DNA of 64,000 nt, from the NCBI RefSeq assembly GCF_016827605.1, contig NZ_JAEPJQ010000001.1, positions 434,001-498,000 on the forward strand. Reading direction: 5' to 3'. Source of the DNA: Hyunsoonleella ulvae (GTDB lineage Bacteria; Bacteroidota; Bacteroidia; Flavobacteriales; Flavobacteriaceae). Below, piece after piece: positions 50,534-60,150 of the stretch (the stretch's first letter is position 1; each line of letters opens with the position of its first letter). A program made the position numbers and the translations under genes. The notes under the pieces were generated by a model that searched no databases, was not told the origin of the DNA, and saw only the letters and a program-made list of their open reading frames with translations.

Positions 50534-52150
50534 TTAAAACGCATAGCGTTGCGGCCCACCACGTCTTATTTCTTCTGTACAATGCCTTTCAAACTTTTTA
50601 AAGTTTTCCCTAAATGCGTTTGTTAACTTAAATGCCATAGTGTAATACGCTTCATCATCATTCCATGTTTGCCTCGGACTTAAAACACTGGTTGGCACTC
50701 CTGGACATGTTCTTGGTTGTGCCACGCCAAATACAGAGTGAATATGATAATCGTCGTAATTGTATAACCCTAAATCCCCATTGAGCACCGCATTAATCAT
50801 AGCTCGGGTATATTTTAATTCCATACGCTTGCCAACACCATAAGGGCCTCCTGTCCACCCTGTATTAATCAACCAAACGTTTACACCAGCTTCAATCATT
50901 TTTTTACTAAGCATTTCTGCATATTTAGCAGGATGCAATGGCATAAAAGGCGCTCCAAAGCATGCAGAAAATGAAGGCTGAGGCTCTTTAACACCAGCCT
51001 CTGTACCTGCAACTTTTGCCGTATAACCTGATATAAAATGATACGCAGCCTGACTTGGCGTTAATTTTGAAATAGGCGGAATAACCCCAAATGCATCTGC
51101 TGTTAAAAAAAATATATTTTTAGGGTTTTTACCTACTGAAGGTACTTTTATATTCTCAATATGATGAATTGGATAACTTACTCTTGTATTTTGAGTAATA
51201 GACGTATTTTCAAAATCTACAACGCCACTATTATCTAAAATTACATTTTCAAGAATAGCTCCTGTTTTAATGGCACTATATATTTCTGGTTCTTTTTCTT
51301 TGGAAAGGTTTATCACTTTGGCATAGCACCCTCCTTCAAAATTAAAAACTGAGTTTTCGTTAGTCCAACCATGCTCATCATCACCAATTAAACTTCTATT
51401 AGGGTCCGTTGAAAGTGTTGTTTTTCCTGTTCCAGATAACCCAAAGAAAATTGCGGTATCTCCATCCTTTCCAACATTAGCACTACAATGCATTGGTAAT
51501 GTATTTTTCTCTACGGGTAATATAAAGTTTAAAGCAGAAAATATGCCCTTTTTAATCTCTCCCGTATAACCAGTTCCTCCAATTAAAGCAATCTTCTTCG
51601 TAAAATTTAAAATCGCAAAATTATGTTGCCGCGTACCATCTACCTCTGGATTTGCCATGAAGCCTGGTGCATTAACAACTGTCCATTCTGCCTCAAAATT
51701 TTCTAGTTCCTCTTCAGTAGGTCTTAAAAACATATTGTATGCAAACATATTACTCCAAGGAAACTCATTAATTACACGAATATTCAATCGGTAATTATCA
51801 TCTGCACATGCATAAGAATCTCGAACAAAAATTTCTTTTCCAGACAAATAGGCGACTACCTTATTGTAAAGTGCATCAAAATCACTGGAATCAAAAGGTA
51901 TATTTATTTCGCCCCACCAAATTTTATCTTTGGTAATTTCATCTTTTACTATAAACCTATCTTTTGGAGAACGCCCAGTAAACTCTCCAGTATTTACGGC
52001 TAAAGCACCAGATGAAGCCGTAACTCCCTGTTTTTTTATAACCGTAATTTCATGTAATGCTTCTGGTAATAATTGATAGTGAATATTGGCATTTTTTATA
52101 CCATATTGCTCTAACGAAATAGCATGTTTCATTTGTTTACTATTTATCAT
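50534..52150 (-). CDS. pckA: Phosphoenolpyruvate carboxykinase (ATP)
   Basis: 538 residues if started at 52150, 532 from the second ATG at 52132; the choice is not decisive. PEP/OAA site TGRSPKDRF, PCK metal site MHCSANVGKDGDTAIFFG, kinase loop GLSGTGKTTLSTDPNR and LIGDDEHGW are all present. It makes PEP and CO2 from oxaloacetate with ATP, the gluconeogenic entry, or runs in reverse. A TAATTTTG box lies at 52178-52185 (minus). The 25638 gene may encode a second, PPi-dependent enzyme for the same conversion. Confidence 0.97.
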   Translation of the reverse strand: MINSKQMKHAISLEQYGIKNANIHYQLLPEALHEITVIKKQGVTASSGALAVNTGEFTGRSPKDRFIVKDEITKDKIWWGEINIPFDSSDFDALYNKVVAYLSGKEIFVRDSYACADDNYRLNIRVINEFPWSNMFAYNMFLRPTEEELENFEAEWTVVNAPGFMANPEVDGTRQHNFAILNFTKKIALIGGTGYTGEIKKGIFSALNFILPVEKNTLPMHCSANVGKDGDTAIFFGLSGTGKTTLSTDPNRSLIGDDEHGWTNENSVFNFEGGCYAKVINLSKEKEPEIYSAIKTGAILENVILDNSGVVDFENTSITQNTRVSYPIHHIENIKVPSVGKNPKNIFFLTADAFGVIPPISKLTPSQAAYHFISGYTAKVAGTEAGVKEPQPSFSACFGAPFMPLHPAKYAEMLSKKMIEAGVNVWLINTGWTGGPYGVGKRMELKYTRAMINAVLNGDLGLYNYDDYHIHSVFGVAQPRTCPGVPTSVLSPRQTWNDDEAYYTMAFKLTNAFRENFKKFERHCTEEIRRGGPQRYAF

Positions 52151-52228
52151 ATATTTTTAAAATAAATAATTAAATTTCAAAATTATGATAAAATTTGAAA
52201 CTAAAAATATTAATTATGCAATTAATTG

Positions 52229-52609
52229 TTATAATTTTATAAAATTAACAATTAACACTATCCAAGAGGCTATTAAAAACAAACCTCCTATTGGTGTAAC
52301 AAAACCAATGGATTTAAAATTAAAACTAGTTAGCGTATTTGTAGCTAGCCCATAAATAGAACCAGAAAACAACAAAACCCCAACAATAACCAAATAAAAG
52401 ATGACACTTTTATATCCTGATTTAACTAAAGAGGTGCTACCTATAAACAATAAAAACAGTGCGTGATACATTTGGTAGCGCACCCCTGTTTCAAAAGTCT
52501 GCAAGCTATCAGTAGATAAATGTGCTTTTAAACCATGTGCACCAAAAGCACCTAAAATTATTGCCAAAACCCCTATTATAGCTCCAGTAATTAATATAAC
52601 TTTATTCAT
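52229..52609 (-). CDS. DUF423 small membrane protein
   Basis: 126 residues, four membrane segments. ILGAFGAHGLKAHLSTDSLQ and FETGVRYQMYHALFLLFIG are the DUF423 signature, with SGSIYGLATNTLTSFNF following. Inner membrane, function unknown. Single gene upstream of pckA on the same strand, 79 bases apart. Confidence 0.92.
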   Translation of the reverse strand: MNKVILITGAIIGVLAIILGAFGAHGLKAHLSTDSLQTFETGVRYQMYHALFLLFIGSTSLVKSGYKSVIFYLVIVGVLLFSGSIYGLATNTLTSFNFKSIGFVTPIGGLFLIASWIVLIVNFIKL

Positions 52610-52654
52610 CCTTAAAATTGATTTTATTTAACAAATCTAATTAACAAAAATAAT

Positions 52655-54019
52655 ATGCGAAAAGTTTTAGTCATAGGTTCTGGAAAATCAACCGCTTTTC
52701 TCTTAAAATATTTATTGGATGTATCCATTTCAGAACAACTTCATATTACTGTAGGCGACATAGATATTAATACTGCTAGGGCTTTTCTATCCAACCATAC
52801 CAACGCTAATACTATAATATTAGATGTTTTTAATGATGCGCAACGCACAAAAGCTATTCTAAACTCTGATATTGTTATATCCATGCTTCCTGCCAGATTT
52901 CATATACATGTGGCTAAAGACTGTATTATATACAAAAAACATTTAGTAACAGCATCTTACGTAAGTGAGGCAATGCAAGATTTAGATAAAGACGCTAAGG
53001 CAAATGGTATTATTTTAATGAATGAAATTGGCGTAGATCCCGGTATAGACCACATGAGCGCCATGCAAGTATTAGACCGAATACGAGATAAAGGTGGTAC
53101 AATAACATTATTTGAATCTTTTACTGGCGGGTTGATAGCTCCAGAAAGCGATAACAACCTCTGGAACTATAAATTTACATGGAACCCAAGAAATGTTGTT
53201 ATTGCTGGCCAGGGAGATACTGCTAAATTTATACAAGAGGGCAGCTATAAATATATTCCATACCAGCGCTTGTTTAGGCGTACTGAATTCTTAGATATTG
53301 AAGGCTATGGTAGATTTGAAGCCTATGCTAATCGCGATTCCTTGAAGTATCAAAATGCTTATGGACTACACCATATAAAGACACTATATCGGGGTACAAT
53401 ACGCCGTGTGGGGTTTTGTCGTGCTTGGCATATTTTTGTTACTCTGGGCATGACAGATGATAGCTTTACTATGGAAGACAGTGAAAACATGAGCTACCGT
53501 GACTTTACAAACGCTTTTCTTCCCTACAGTCATAAAGATTCGGTTGAACTCAAATTAAGACATAAACTAAAAATAGATCAAGACGATACCGTTTGGGACA
53601 AACTTGTAGAATTAGATATTTTTAATCCCAATAAAAAGGTAGGACTTAAAAATGCTACCCCTGCTCAAATATTGCAAAAAATTTTAACCGACAGTTGGAC
53701 ATTGAGCAACGATGATAAGGATATGATTGTAATGTACCATAAATTTGGTTACGAACTTAATGGAAAAAAACACCAGTTAGATGCCAATATGGTAGTTATT
53801 GGCCAAAACCAAACCTACACAGCTATGTCCAAAACTGTTGGATTACCTGTTGCAATGGCAGCTCTTGCTATTCTCAATGGTAAAATAACTACCCCTGGAG
53901 TACAAATTCCAATTACTAAAGAAATTTACCAACCCATACTTAAAGCATTAAAAACGTTTGGTATTTCATTCAACGAAAAAGAAGTGCCGTATTTGGGGTA
54001 TAATCCTTTAAATAATTAA
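52655..54019 (+). CDS. Saccharopine dehydrogenase family oxidoreductase
   Basis: 454 residues. Rossmann start KVLVIGSGKSTAFLLKYLLD, INEIGVDPGIDHMSAMQVLD around residue 125 (the LxxGxDPGxDHM motif of saccharopine reductases), and a long alpha/beta C-terminal domain with GYGRFEAYANRDSLKYQNAY. Acts on saccharopine or a related alpha-amino adipate/lysine derivative, oxidising or reducing with NAD(P). An Lrp-type regulator follows on the same strand. No lysine ketoglutarate reductase gene is adjacent, so direction and exact substrate are unclear. Confidence 0.85.
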   Translation: MRKVLVIGSGKSTAFLLKYLLDVSISEQLHITVGDIDINTARAFLSNHTNANTIILDVFNDAQRTKAILNSDIVISMLPARFHIHVAKDCIIYKKHLVTASYVSEAMQDLDKDAKANGIILMNEIGVDPGIDHMSAMQVLDRIRDKGGTITLFESFTGGLIAPESDNNLWNYKFTWNPRNVVIAGQGDTAKFIQEGSYKYIPYQRLFRRTEFLDIEGYGRFEAYANRDSLKYQNAYGLHHIKTLYRGTIRRVGFCRAWHIFVTLGMTDDSFTMEDSENMSYRDFTNAFLPYSHKDSVELKLRHKLKIDQDDTVWDKLVELDIFNPNKKVGLKNATPAQILQKILTDSWTLSNDDKDMIVMYHKFGYELNGKKHQLDANMVVIGQNQTYTAMSKTVGLPVAMAALAILNGKITTPGVQIPITKEIYQPILKALKTFGISFNEKEVPYLGYNPLNN

Positions 54020-54072
54020 AAACTCCACTAAATCATAAAACAAAAAAATGTTTCTATTTGCAATCAAATCAC

Positions 54073-54080
54073 TACTTTTG
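54073..54080 (+). promoter_or_regulatory. -7 box before the Lrp-family gene
   Basis: TACTTTTG with TTTC 18 bases upstream (54051-54054), a near-consensus pair. Transcript start would be about 54087, 14 bases before the ATG. Confidence 0.6.
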
Positions 54081-54100
54081 CCTTGTAATCTATAATACCA

Positions 54101-54565
54101 ATGGCTAAAAAGAAACATACCGAAATCGATGGCATAGACAAAAAAATACTGCGTACCCTTATGGATGACGCAAGAACTCCAATTCTTGAAATTGCAAGAA
54201 ATGTTGGTATTTCTGGAGCCGCCATCCACCAACGTCTTCGTAAACTAGAAAAATCTGGACTTTTGGCTGGATCTAAATTTGTAGTTAATCCTGAAGTTCT
54301 GGGCTTTGACACTATGGCATTTGTTGGTGTGTATTTTGATAAAGCTGCAGATGCACCATTAATTGTAAAACTTTTAAAGCGCGTCCCCGAAGTTTTAGAG
54401 TGCCACTACACCACAGGGAATTGGAATGTTTTCTTAAAGGTAATCTGTAAGAGTAACGATCATTTAATGCAGGTTTTAAACACTATTCAAGAAATAAATG
54501 GGGTATCTAGAACAGAAACATTTATTTCCTTATCTGAATTATTCCATAGACAAGTTAAGATTTAA
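54101..54565 (+). CDS. Lrp/AsnC-family regulator
   Basis: 154 residues. N-terminal helix-turn-helix (DKKILRTLMDDARTPILEIA, NVGISGAAIHQRLRKLEKSG) and a C-terminal RAM effector domain (FVGVYFDKAADAPLIVKLLK, VLECHYTTGNWNVFLKVICK, VSRTETFISLSELFHRQ). These bind an amino acid and form octamers on DNA. It sits just downstream of the saccharopine dehydrogenase-like gene, so lysine or a branched-chain amino acid is a plausible effector; inference only. Confidence 0.92.
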   Translation: MAKKKHTEIDGIDKKILRTLMDDARTPILEIARNVGISGAAIHQRLRKLEKSGLLAGSKFVVNPEVLGFDTMAFVGVYFDKAADAPLIVKLLKRVPEVLECHYTTGNWNVFLKVICKSNDHLMQVLNTIQEINGVSRTETFISLSELFHRQVKI

Positions 54566-54640
54566 TAATTAAGATACAATTGTTACGCAACCAAACGTAG
54601 CAAATAACATCTAGTTACTGTAACTTAAAATTAAACTTAA

Positions 54641-55189
54641 ATGAAAAAACTATGTTTGATAACATTAATTATGTTATCAATATCTGGTATGTCTTTTTCT
54701 CAGGAAAAGCACAACTCTAAATCTGATGGCAGTTCCTTAACAAATTTTAATGACGTAAAACTTAATAGTTTATATTTAATCCTTGGTGCTTTTGAAGTAT
54801 CTTATGAACGTAGTCTCAACGAAGAATCTGGTATTGGCATTGATGTGTTTTTGCCTTTTGACGACGAAGTACAAGATGATATAAACTACTATATTTCTCC
54901 TTATTACCGCATATATATAGGTAACAACTATGCCTCTGGTTTCTTTATAGAAGGGTTTGGCATGCTAAATTCAACCAAAAACTACACGTTCTCATTTGAT
55001 ACCGAAATTGATGAGGACATAACCGATTTTGCTTTAGGTATTGGTCTTGGAGGTAAATTTCTAACCAAGAGAGGTTTTATTGGCGAACTCAATCTCGGAA
55101 TAGGCAGAAATCTCTTTAATGATAAAAATGACAGATTCGATAATGAAATTGTTGGGAAAGCTGGTATCAGAATTGGCTATAGGTTTTAA
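54641..55189 (+). CDS. Outer-membrane beta-barrel protein (DUF3575-like)
   Basis: 182 residues with signal peptide MKKLCLITLIMLSISGMSFSQ. Then LNSLYLILGAFEVSYERSLN, GIGIDVFLPFD, ISPYYRIYIGNNYASGFFIE, DFALGIGLGGKFLTKRGFIG and a terminal aromatic strand GKAGIRIGYRF, so about eight antiparallel strands. Small barrel of unknown role, likely in the outer membrane. Followed by a strong terminator. Confidence 0.82.
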   Translation: MKKLCLITLIMLSISGMSFSQEKHNSKSDGSSLTNFNDVKLNSLYLILGAFEVSYERSLNEESGIGIDVFLPFDDEVQDDINYYISPYYRIYIGNNYASGFFIEGFGMLNSTKNYTFSFDTEIDEDITDFALGIGLGGKFLTKRGFIGELNLGIGRNLFNDKNDRFDNEIVGKAGIRIGYRF

Positions 55190-55200
55190 CTAATACAAAT

Positions 55201-55232
55201 AATAAAGCCCAACTTTAAAGTTGGGCTTTATT
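55201..55232. terminator. Bidirectional terminator
   Basis: Perfect 32-bp palindrome with AAGCCCAACTTT / AAAGTTGGGCTT at its core and ATT/AAT ends. It serves the beta-barrel gene (plus) and glyS (minus). Confidence 0.9.
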
Positions 55233-55266
55233 GTATATTTGGCATCCCTACTTCTGCAGGAATTTA

Positions 55267-56811
55267 CTACTTCATCTTCATTAACCAATTACGCACATCC
55301 ACTTCTTTTTTGATGATATCCCTTAAATCATTAATCTTTACACGTTGCTGCTCCATAGTATCTCTATGACGTATAGTTACGGTATTGTCTTCTAAAGTAT
55401 CATGATCTACTGTGATACAAAATGGTGTACCATTGGCATCTTGCCTTCTGTAACGTCTACCAACCGCATCTTTTTCATCGTAAATAATGTTGAAATCCCA
55501 TTTTAGGTCTTCAACAATGTTACGCGCTATTTCTGGTAAACCATCTTTTTTAACCAGTGGTAAAACAGCTGCCTTTACTGGTGCCAAAACACTTGGTAAT
55601 TTTAACACAGTTCTTGTTGTTCCGTTTTCTAATTCCTCCTCTTGTAATGCATTAGAAAAAACAGCTAAAAACATTCTATCTAAACCAATAGAGGTTTCTA
55701 AAACATAAGGCACGTAACTTTTATTTTCCTCTGGATCGAAATATTGTAATTTTTTTCCAGAGAATTTTTCATGCTGACTTAAATCAAAATCAGTTCTGGA
55801 ATGAATACCCTCCAATTCTTTAAATCCAAACGGAAACTTAAACTCAATATCTGCAGCAGCATCCGCATAATGCGCTAATTTTTCATGGTCGTGAAAACGA
55901 TAATTATCTGCACCCATGCCCAATGACAAATGCCATTTTAGTCTGGTTTCTTTCCAGTGCTCATACCACTCTGCTTGCGTACCTGGTTTTATAAAAAATT
56001 GCATTTCCATTTGCTCGAACTCACGCATTCTAAAAATAAATTGCCTTGCGACAATTTCATTTCTAAACGCTTTACCTGTTTGCGCAATACCAAAAGGAAT
56101 TTTTAAACGACTTGTTTTTTGTACATTCAAAAAGTTTACAAAAATACCTTGTGCCGTTTCAGGACGTAAATACAAATCCATGGCACTATCAGCAGAAGCA
56201 CCAAGTTTGGTTCCAAACATTAAATTAAACTGTTTTACATCAGTCCAATTTTTACTACCCGTCATTGGATCTGCAATTTCAAGTTCTTCTATTAATGCCT
56301 TTACATCAGCTAAATCTTCATTTTCTAAAGATTTCGCCATTCTAGAAAGAATCGTATTTATTTTTTCTTGATAGCTTAATACGCGCCCGTTCGTAGACAA
56401 AAACTCTTCTTTATTAAAAGCATCTCCAAAGCGCTTCGCTGCTTTCTTAACTTCCTTTTCTATTTTAGTTTCAATCTTAGCACAATAATCTTCAATTAAA
56501 ACATCTGCGCGGTATCGCTTTTTAGAATCTTTATTATCTATTAAAGGATCGTTAAACGCATCCACATGTCCTGACGCTTTCCACGTGGTAGGATGCATAA
56601 AAATTGCAGCATCAATACCAACAATATTTTCATTCATCTGCACCATGGCACGCCACCAATAGTCTCTAATGTTCTTTTTTAACTCCGCACCGTTTTGCGC
56701 ATAGTCGTAAACTGCGCTTAAACCATCATAAATTTCACTGCTTTGAAAGACATATCCGTATTCCTTAGCATGCGAAATAACCTTCTTAAATGTATCGTCT
56801 TGATTTGCCAT
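55267..56811 (-). CDS. glyS: Glycine-tRNA ligase, homodimeric type
   Basis: 514 residues from ATG 56809-56811 (MANQDDTFKKVISHAKEYGY); the frame is open eight codons further upstream. Class II motifs: FQSSEIYDGLSAVYDYAQ, LRPETAQGIFVNFLNVQ (motif 2 region), FGIAQTGKAFRNE, MREFEQMEMQFF and TSIGLDRMFLAV (motif 3). This is the archaeal/eukaryotic-type GlyRS with glycine-specific acids, as typical in Bacteroidota, not the alpha2beta2 enzyme. Single gene. Confidence 0.97.
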   Translation of the reverse strand: MANQDDTFKKVISHAKEYGYVFQSSEIYDGLSAVYDYAQNGAELKKNIRDYWWRAMVQMNENIVGIDAAIFMHPTTWKASGHVDAFNDPLIDNKDSKKRYRADVLIEDYCAKIETKIEKEVKKAAKRFGDAFNKEEFLSTNGRVLSYQEKINTILSRMAKSLENEDLADVKALIEELEIADPMTGSKNWTDVKQFNLMFGTKLGASADSAMDLYLRPETAQGIFVNFLNVQKTSRLKIPFGIAQTGKAFRNEIVARQFIFRMREFEQMEMQFFIKPGTQAEWYEHWKETRLKWHLSLGMGADNYRFHDHEKLAHYADAAADIEFKFPFGFKELEGIHSRTDFDLSQHEKFSGKKLQYFDPEENKSYVPYVLETSIGLDRMFLAVFSNALQEEELENGTTRTVLKLPSVLAPVKAAVLPLVKKDGLPEIARNIVEDLKWDFNIIYDEKDAVGRRYRRQDANGTPFCITVDHDTLEDNTVTIRHRDTMEQQRVKINDLRDIIKKEVDVRNWLMKMK

Positions 56812-56923
56812 AGGTGCAAAAATAAAAAACCGCACTAAACTGTATACGTAGTTTGACGAAAATTAAAGTCCAATAACGTTATTTTTTTAGTTAAGTTTAC
56901 AAAAAGAAGCAATCTTATCTCTT

Positions 56924-57598
56924 TTGAAATCTTTAATAAATTTATTCTTCCCAAAAGTATGTTATGCGTGCTCTAATTATCTATCCGATAACGAAGACAC
57001 CATTTGCATTAACTGCAGACATGATTTACCTGTTACAGATTTTCATTTTAATGATGATGATACCTTAAAGAACGTTTTAAAGGGTAGAGCAAATATTGAG
57101 CATGCCACCGCGTTGTTTCGTTTTGAAAAAAAAGGAGCTGTACAACAACTTATTCATACATTAAAATATAAGGGTGCCGAACATATTGGAGCACTTTTAG
57201 GAGACTGGTTAGGAGGCGAGCTTAACCAAGTTGAAGCCTATAAAACTATAGACATGGTAATCCCTGTACCTATGCATGCTAAGAAGCTAAAACAACGAGG
57301 CTATAACCAAGTTGCTAAATTCGGGCAACGTATTGCAACTGCCTTAAATGCTGAATATGTTGATGATGTTTTAGTAAAAATCTCTGATACCACCTCTCAA
57401 ACTACCAAAAGCCGTTTAGCAAGATGGTATAAAAATAATGAGGTTTTTGCCCTAAAAAACATTTTAAAGATTGAAAACAAACATGTACTCTTGGTGGATG
57501 ACATCATTACTACTGGGGCAACCTTAGAAGCTTGCTGTTCTGTTTTAAACCAAACAAAAGCGATAAAAATAAGTATCGCCACTATGGCAATAGCTTAA
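56924..57598 (+). CDS. comF: ComF-family phosphoribosyltransferase-like protein
   Basis: 224 residues starting at TTG 56924, since no in-frame ATG gives the conserved MKSLINLFFPKVCYACSNYL opening. The N-terminal Cys4 zinc knuckle is CYAC...CINCRHDLP. The C-terminal PRTase domain has VPVPMHAKKLKQRGYNQ and the PRPP loop VLLVDDIITTGAT. In transformable bacteria ComF is needed for DNA uptake; whether this strain is competent is not visible. Confidence 0.9.
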   Translation: MKSLINLFFPKVCYACSNYLSDNEDTICINCRHDLPVTDFHFNDDDTLKNVLKGRANIEHATALFRFEKKGAVQQLIHTLKYKGAEHIGALLGDWLGGELNQVEAYKTIDMVIPVPMHAKKLKQRGYNQVAKFGQRIATALNAEYVDDVLVKISDTTSQTTKSRLARWYKNNEVFALKNILKIENKHVLLVDDIITTGATLEACCSVLNQTKAIKISIATMAIA

Positions 57599-57660
57599 CA
57601 TTTTTATCGTTTATTTTAAGGCAAATTTTATGTAGGTTTGCTTAAAATTTTATAAAGGTA

Positions 57661-59271
57661 ATGCGTAATAAGTGTTTTAATGTTCTTCTAGCCGTAGTAA
57701 TTGGTTGTGTTTTTATTAACTGTGCCAACAGAGGTAGGCCAGAAGGTGGAGAAAAAGACGTTGATCCTCCTGTAATTGTAAGCACATCTCCAGAAAATTA
57801 TTCTACCAATTTTAATACCAAGGAAATAAAAATAGAGTTCAACGAATTTATAAAAATTAAGAACTTACAGAAACAATTAATTATTTCGCCCCCCATGAAA
57901 ACGCAACCCGAAATTACCCCTTTGGGAGCTGCGAGCAAAACCATTAGAATACGAATTTTTGATACCCTTCCTCCTAATACAACTTACGCTTTTAACTTTG
58001 GCAATAGTATTGAAGATAACAATGAAGGAAATCCTTATACTTACTACCGCTATGTGTTTTCTACGGGAGATTATATTGATTCCCTAACCGTTTCTGGAAA
58101 TATCACTGATGCTTTGCTACGCGAACCTGAAACTTTTGTTTCTGTGATGTTGTACGAGGTAGATTCTACATTTACTGATTCCATAATCTATAAAGAAACG
58201 CCTAAGTACATCACAAATACCCTAGATAGCTTAACTTCTTACACTATAGAAAATGCTAAAGCCGGAAAGTATTTATTAGTAGCGCTTAAAGACAATAACG
58301 GAGATAACATTTACCAACAAAAATCTGATCAAATCGCTTTTAAAAAGGAATTTATTACCCTGCCAACAGATAGCATATACAATCTTAGACTCTTTAATGA
58401 AATTGTAGATTTTAACCCTTCAAGACCATTATTGGTTAATGGTGAAAAAATCATGATTGGATATGAAGGAAATCCTGAGGGCATAGCTTTTTCGTTGGAT
58501 TCTGAAGTACCGCAAGACTTTGAATATAGAATTTCTAAAGACAAAAAAACAGATACTTTATACTATTGGTATAAACCCAAATTAGAAGTTGACTCTTTGG
58601 TAATGAATATTGAGCATCCACAAGCCTCAAAAACATTCACTGTAAGAATACGTGATAAAGAACGTGATTCTTTAACTATTGAAGCTAAACCTGATGGCAC
58701 GATTCGTTACGATGAAGATTTTAAAATTTCCGGAACTATTCCTTTTACAAAGTTTGATAAAACCAAAATGTCTGTGATAAACAAAGATTCCTTACCAGTT
58801 TCTTTTGTTGTAAAACCATATGATTCCTTGTCCAATACGTATACTTTTGGTTTTGAAAAAACAGAAGATAATGAGTATGATATAACGATTCTCCCGGAAG
58901 CATTTATTGATTTTTTTGAAAACACAAATGATACATTACAATACACAGTAAGGACTAAAAAACAAGATAGTTATGGTAATTTACGTCTAAACTTATATAA
59001 CGCAGTTTACCCAATAATAGCTCAACTTACCGACAAACAAGGCAAGGTAAAATATGAGAAATACGCAACTGAACAAAAACCAATTGATTTTCTAAATCTA
59101 AGTCCTGGTAACTATTTCATAAGAGTCATTTATGATTCAAATAATAATAGGACTTATGATACTGGTAACTATCTTAAAAAAATTCAGCCTGAAATCGCAA
59201 AACATTCTGAAAAGTCAATCGAAGTAAGAGCTGGATGGGATAGCCCAACTGAATTTATTCTGAAAGATTAA
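57661..59271 (+). CDS. Ig-like domain lipoprotein
   Basis: 536 residues. MRNKCFNVLLAVVIGCVFINC is a lipoprotein signal with Cys21. An N-terminal bacterial Ig-like module follows (DPPVIVSTSPENYSTNFNTK, ITLPPNTTYAFNFGNSIEDN region, about 37-135), then four or five beta-sandwich-like segments to PTEFILKD. The protein is conserved in Bacteroidota but uncharacterised, likely anchored in the outer membrane. Its stop overlaps the convergent omega-amidase gene by 17 bases. Confidence 0.82.
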   Translation: MRNKCFNVLLAVVIGCVFINCANRGRPEGGEKDVDPPVIVSTSPENYSTNFNTKEIKIEFNEFIKIKNLQKQLIISPPMKTQPEITPLGAASKTIRIRIFDTLPPNTTYAFNFGNSIEDNNEGNPYTYYRYVFSTGDYIDSLTVSGNITDALLREPETFVSVMLYEVDSTFTDSIIYKETPKYITNTLDSLTSYTIENAKAGKYLLVALKDNNGDNIYQQKSDQIAFKKEFITLPTDSIYNLRLFNEIVDFNPSRPLLVNGEKIMIGYEGNPEGIAFSLDSEVPQDFEYRISKDKKTDTLYYWYKPKLEVDSLVMNIEHPQASKTFTVRIRDKERDSLTIEAKPDGTIRYDEDFKISGTIPFTKFDKTKMSVINKDSLPVSFVVKPYDSLSNTYTFGFEKTEDNEYDITILPEAFIDFFENTNDTLQYTVRTKKQDSYGNLRLNLYNAVYPIIAQLTDKQGKVKYEKYATEQKPIDFLNLSPGNYFIRVIYDSNNNRTYDTGNYLKKIQPEIAKHSEKSIEVRAGWDSPTEFILKD

Positions 59272-60037
59272 AACGATCCCGATCATTTAAAAACTTTAGC
59301 GCATTTCTATATTTTCTAACGTGATTTTTAGATAGAGTAACCACTTCTACAAAGTCTTGATTTAATGGTATTTCAGATATACGTTTTCCTAAAACATCAT
59401 AAACAGCAGTACTACCACAGTATTTAACATCTACGCCATCAACACCTATCCTGTTTACACCTATACAGTAGCTCATGTTCTCTATAGCTCTTGCCTTAAG
59501 CAGCGTATCCCAAGCGTCAATTCTTGTTATAGGCCAATTGGCAACATATAGTAAAACATCATAGTTATCAGTATTTCTTGACCAAACTGGGAACCTTAAA
59601 TCATAGCATATAAGTGGACAAATTTTCCACCCTTTGTAGTCTACAATCAATTTTTCCTTGCCTGCAGTATAAACCTCGTTTTCTCCAACCAAGGTAAATG
59701 TATGCCGTTTATCGTAATACGATATTTTTCCCGATGGCTCAACAAATAAAAGTCTATTAAAATATGTTTTACCTTCAACAATTACGACACTGCCTACAAT
59801 AGCAGATTTGGTGTTTTGTGCTACATCCTTCATCCAAGCTACAGTAGTGCCTTCCATAGTTTCAGCTACTTTATCTGCATTCATGGTAAATCCCGATGTA
59901 AACATTTCGGGTAGAATAACCACATCAACATCCTTTTTAATACTTTTTATTTTTTTTTGAAAAGCATCGCGATTAACTTGAGGGTTTTCCCAAATTAAAT
60001 CCGCCTGTACTAATGCTATTTTTAAAGTCTCTTGCAT
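59255..60037 (-). CDS. Carbon-nitrogen hydrolase, omega-amidase type
   Basis: 260 residues. Nitrilase triad: E44 (VVILPEMFTSGF), K110 (SYYDKRHTFTL) and C144 (PLICYDLRFPVW). This resembles YafV/Nit2 omega-amidases that hydrolyse 2-oxoglutaramate and 2-oxosuccinamate. Cytoplasmic, single domain of the usual length. Its 3' end overlaps the Ig-like lipoprotein gene; the gene upstream on the same strand is separated by a terminator. Confidence 0.88.
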   Translation of the reverse strand: MQETLKIALVQADLIWENPQVNRDAFQKKIKSIKKDVDVVILPEMFTSGFTMNADKVAETMEGTTVAWMKDVAQNTKSAIVGSVVIVEGKTYFNRLLFVEPSGKISYYDKRHTFTLVGENEVYTAGKEKLIVDYKGWKICPLICYDLRFPVWSRNTDNYDVLLYVANWPITRIDAWDTLLKARAIENMSYCIGVNRIGVDGVDVKYCGSTAVYDVLGKRISEIPLNQDFVEVVTLSKNHVRKYRNALKFLNDRDRFNLSE

Positions 60038-60056
60038 AGAATGCTAAAAATAAAAA

Positions 60057-60091
60057 AAGAGTTCAAAAAAAAGTGTTTTTTTTGAACTCTT
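60057..60091 (-). terminator. Terminator of the coiled-coil protein gene
   Basis: 16-bp stem AAGAGTTCAAAAAAAA / TTTTTTTTGAACTCTT with loop GTG. It lies 59 bases past the stop at 60151 on the minus strand. Confidence 0.85.
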
Positions 60092-60150
60092 AAGATATTA
60101 CATAATTGTAAGTAGGCAAACCTGATTTAAGATAAATCTTTATTTCGTGT

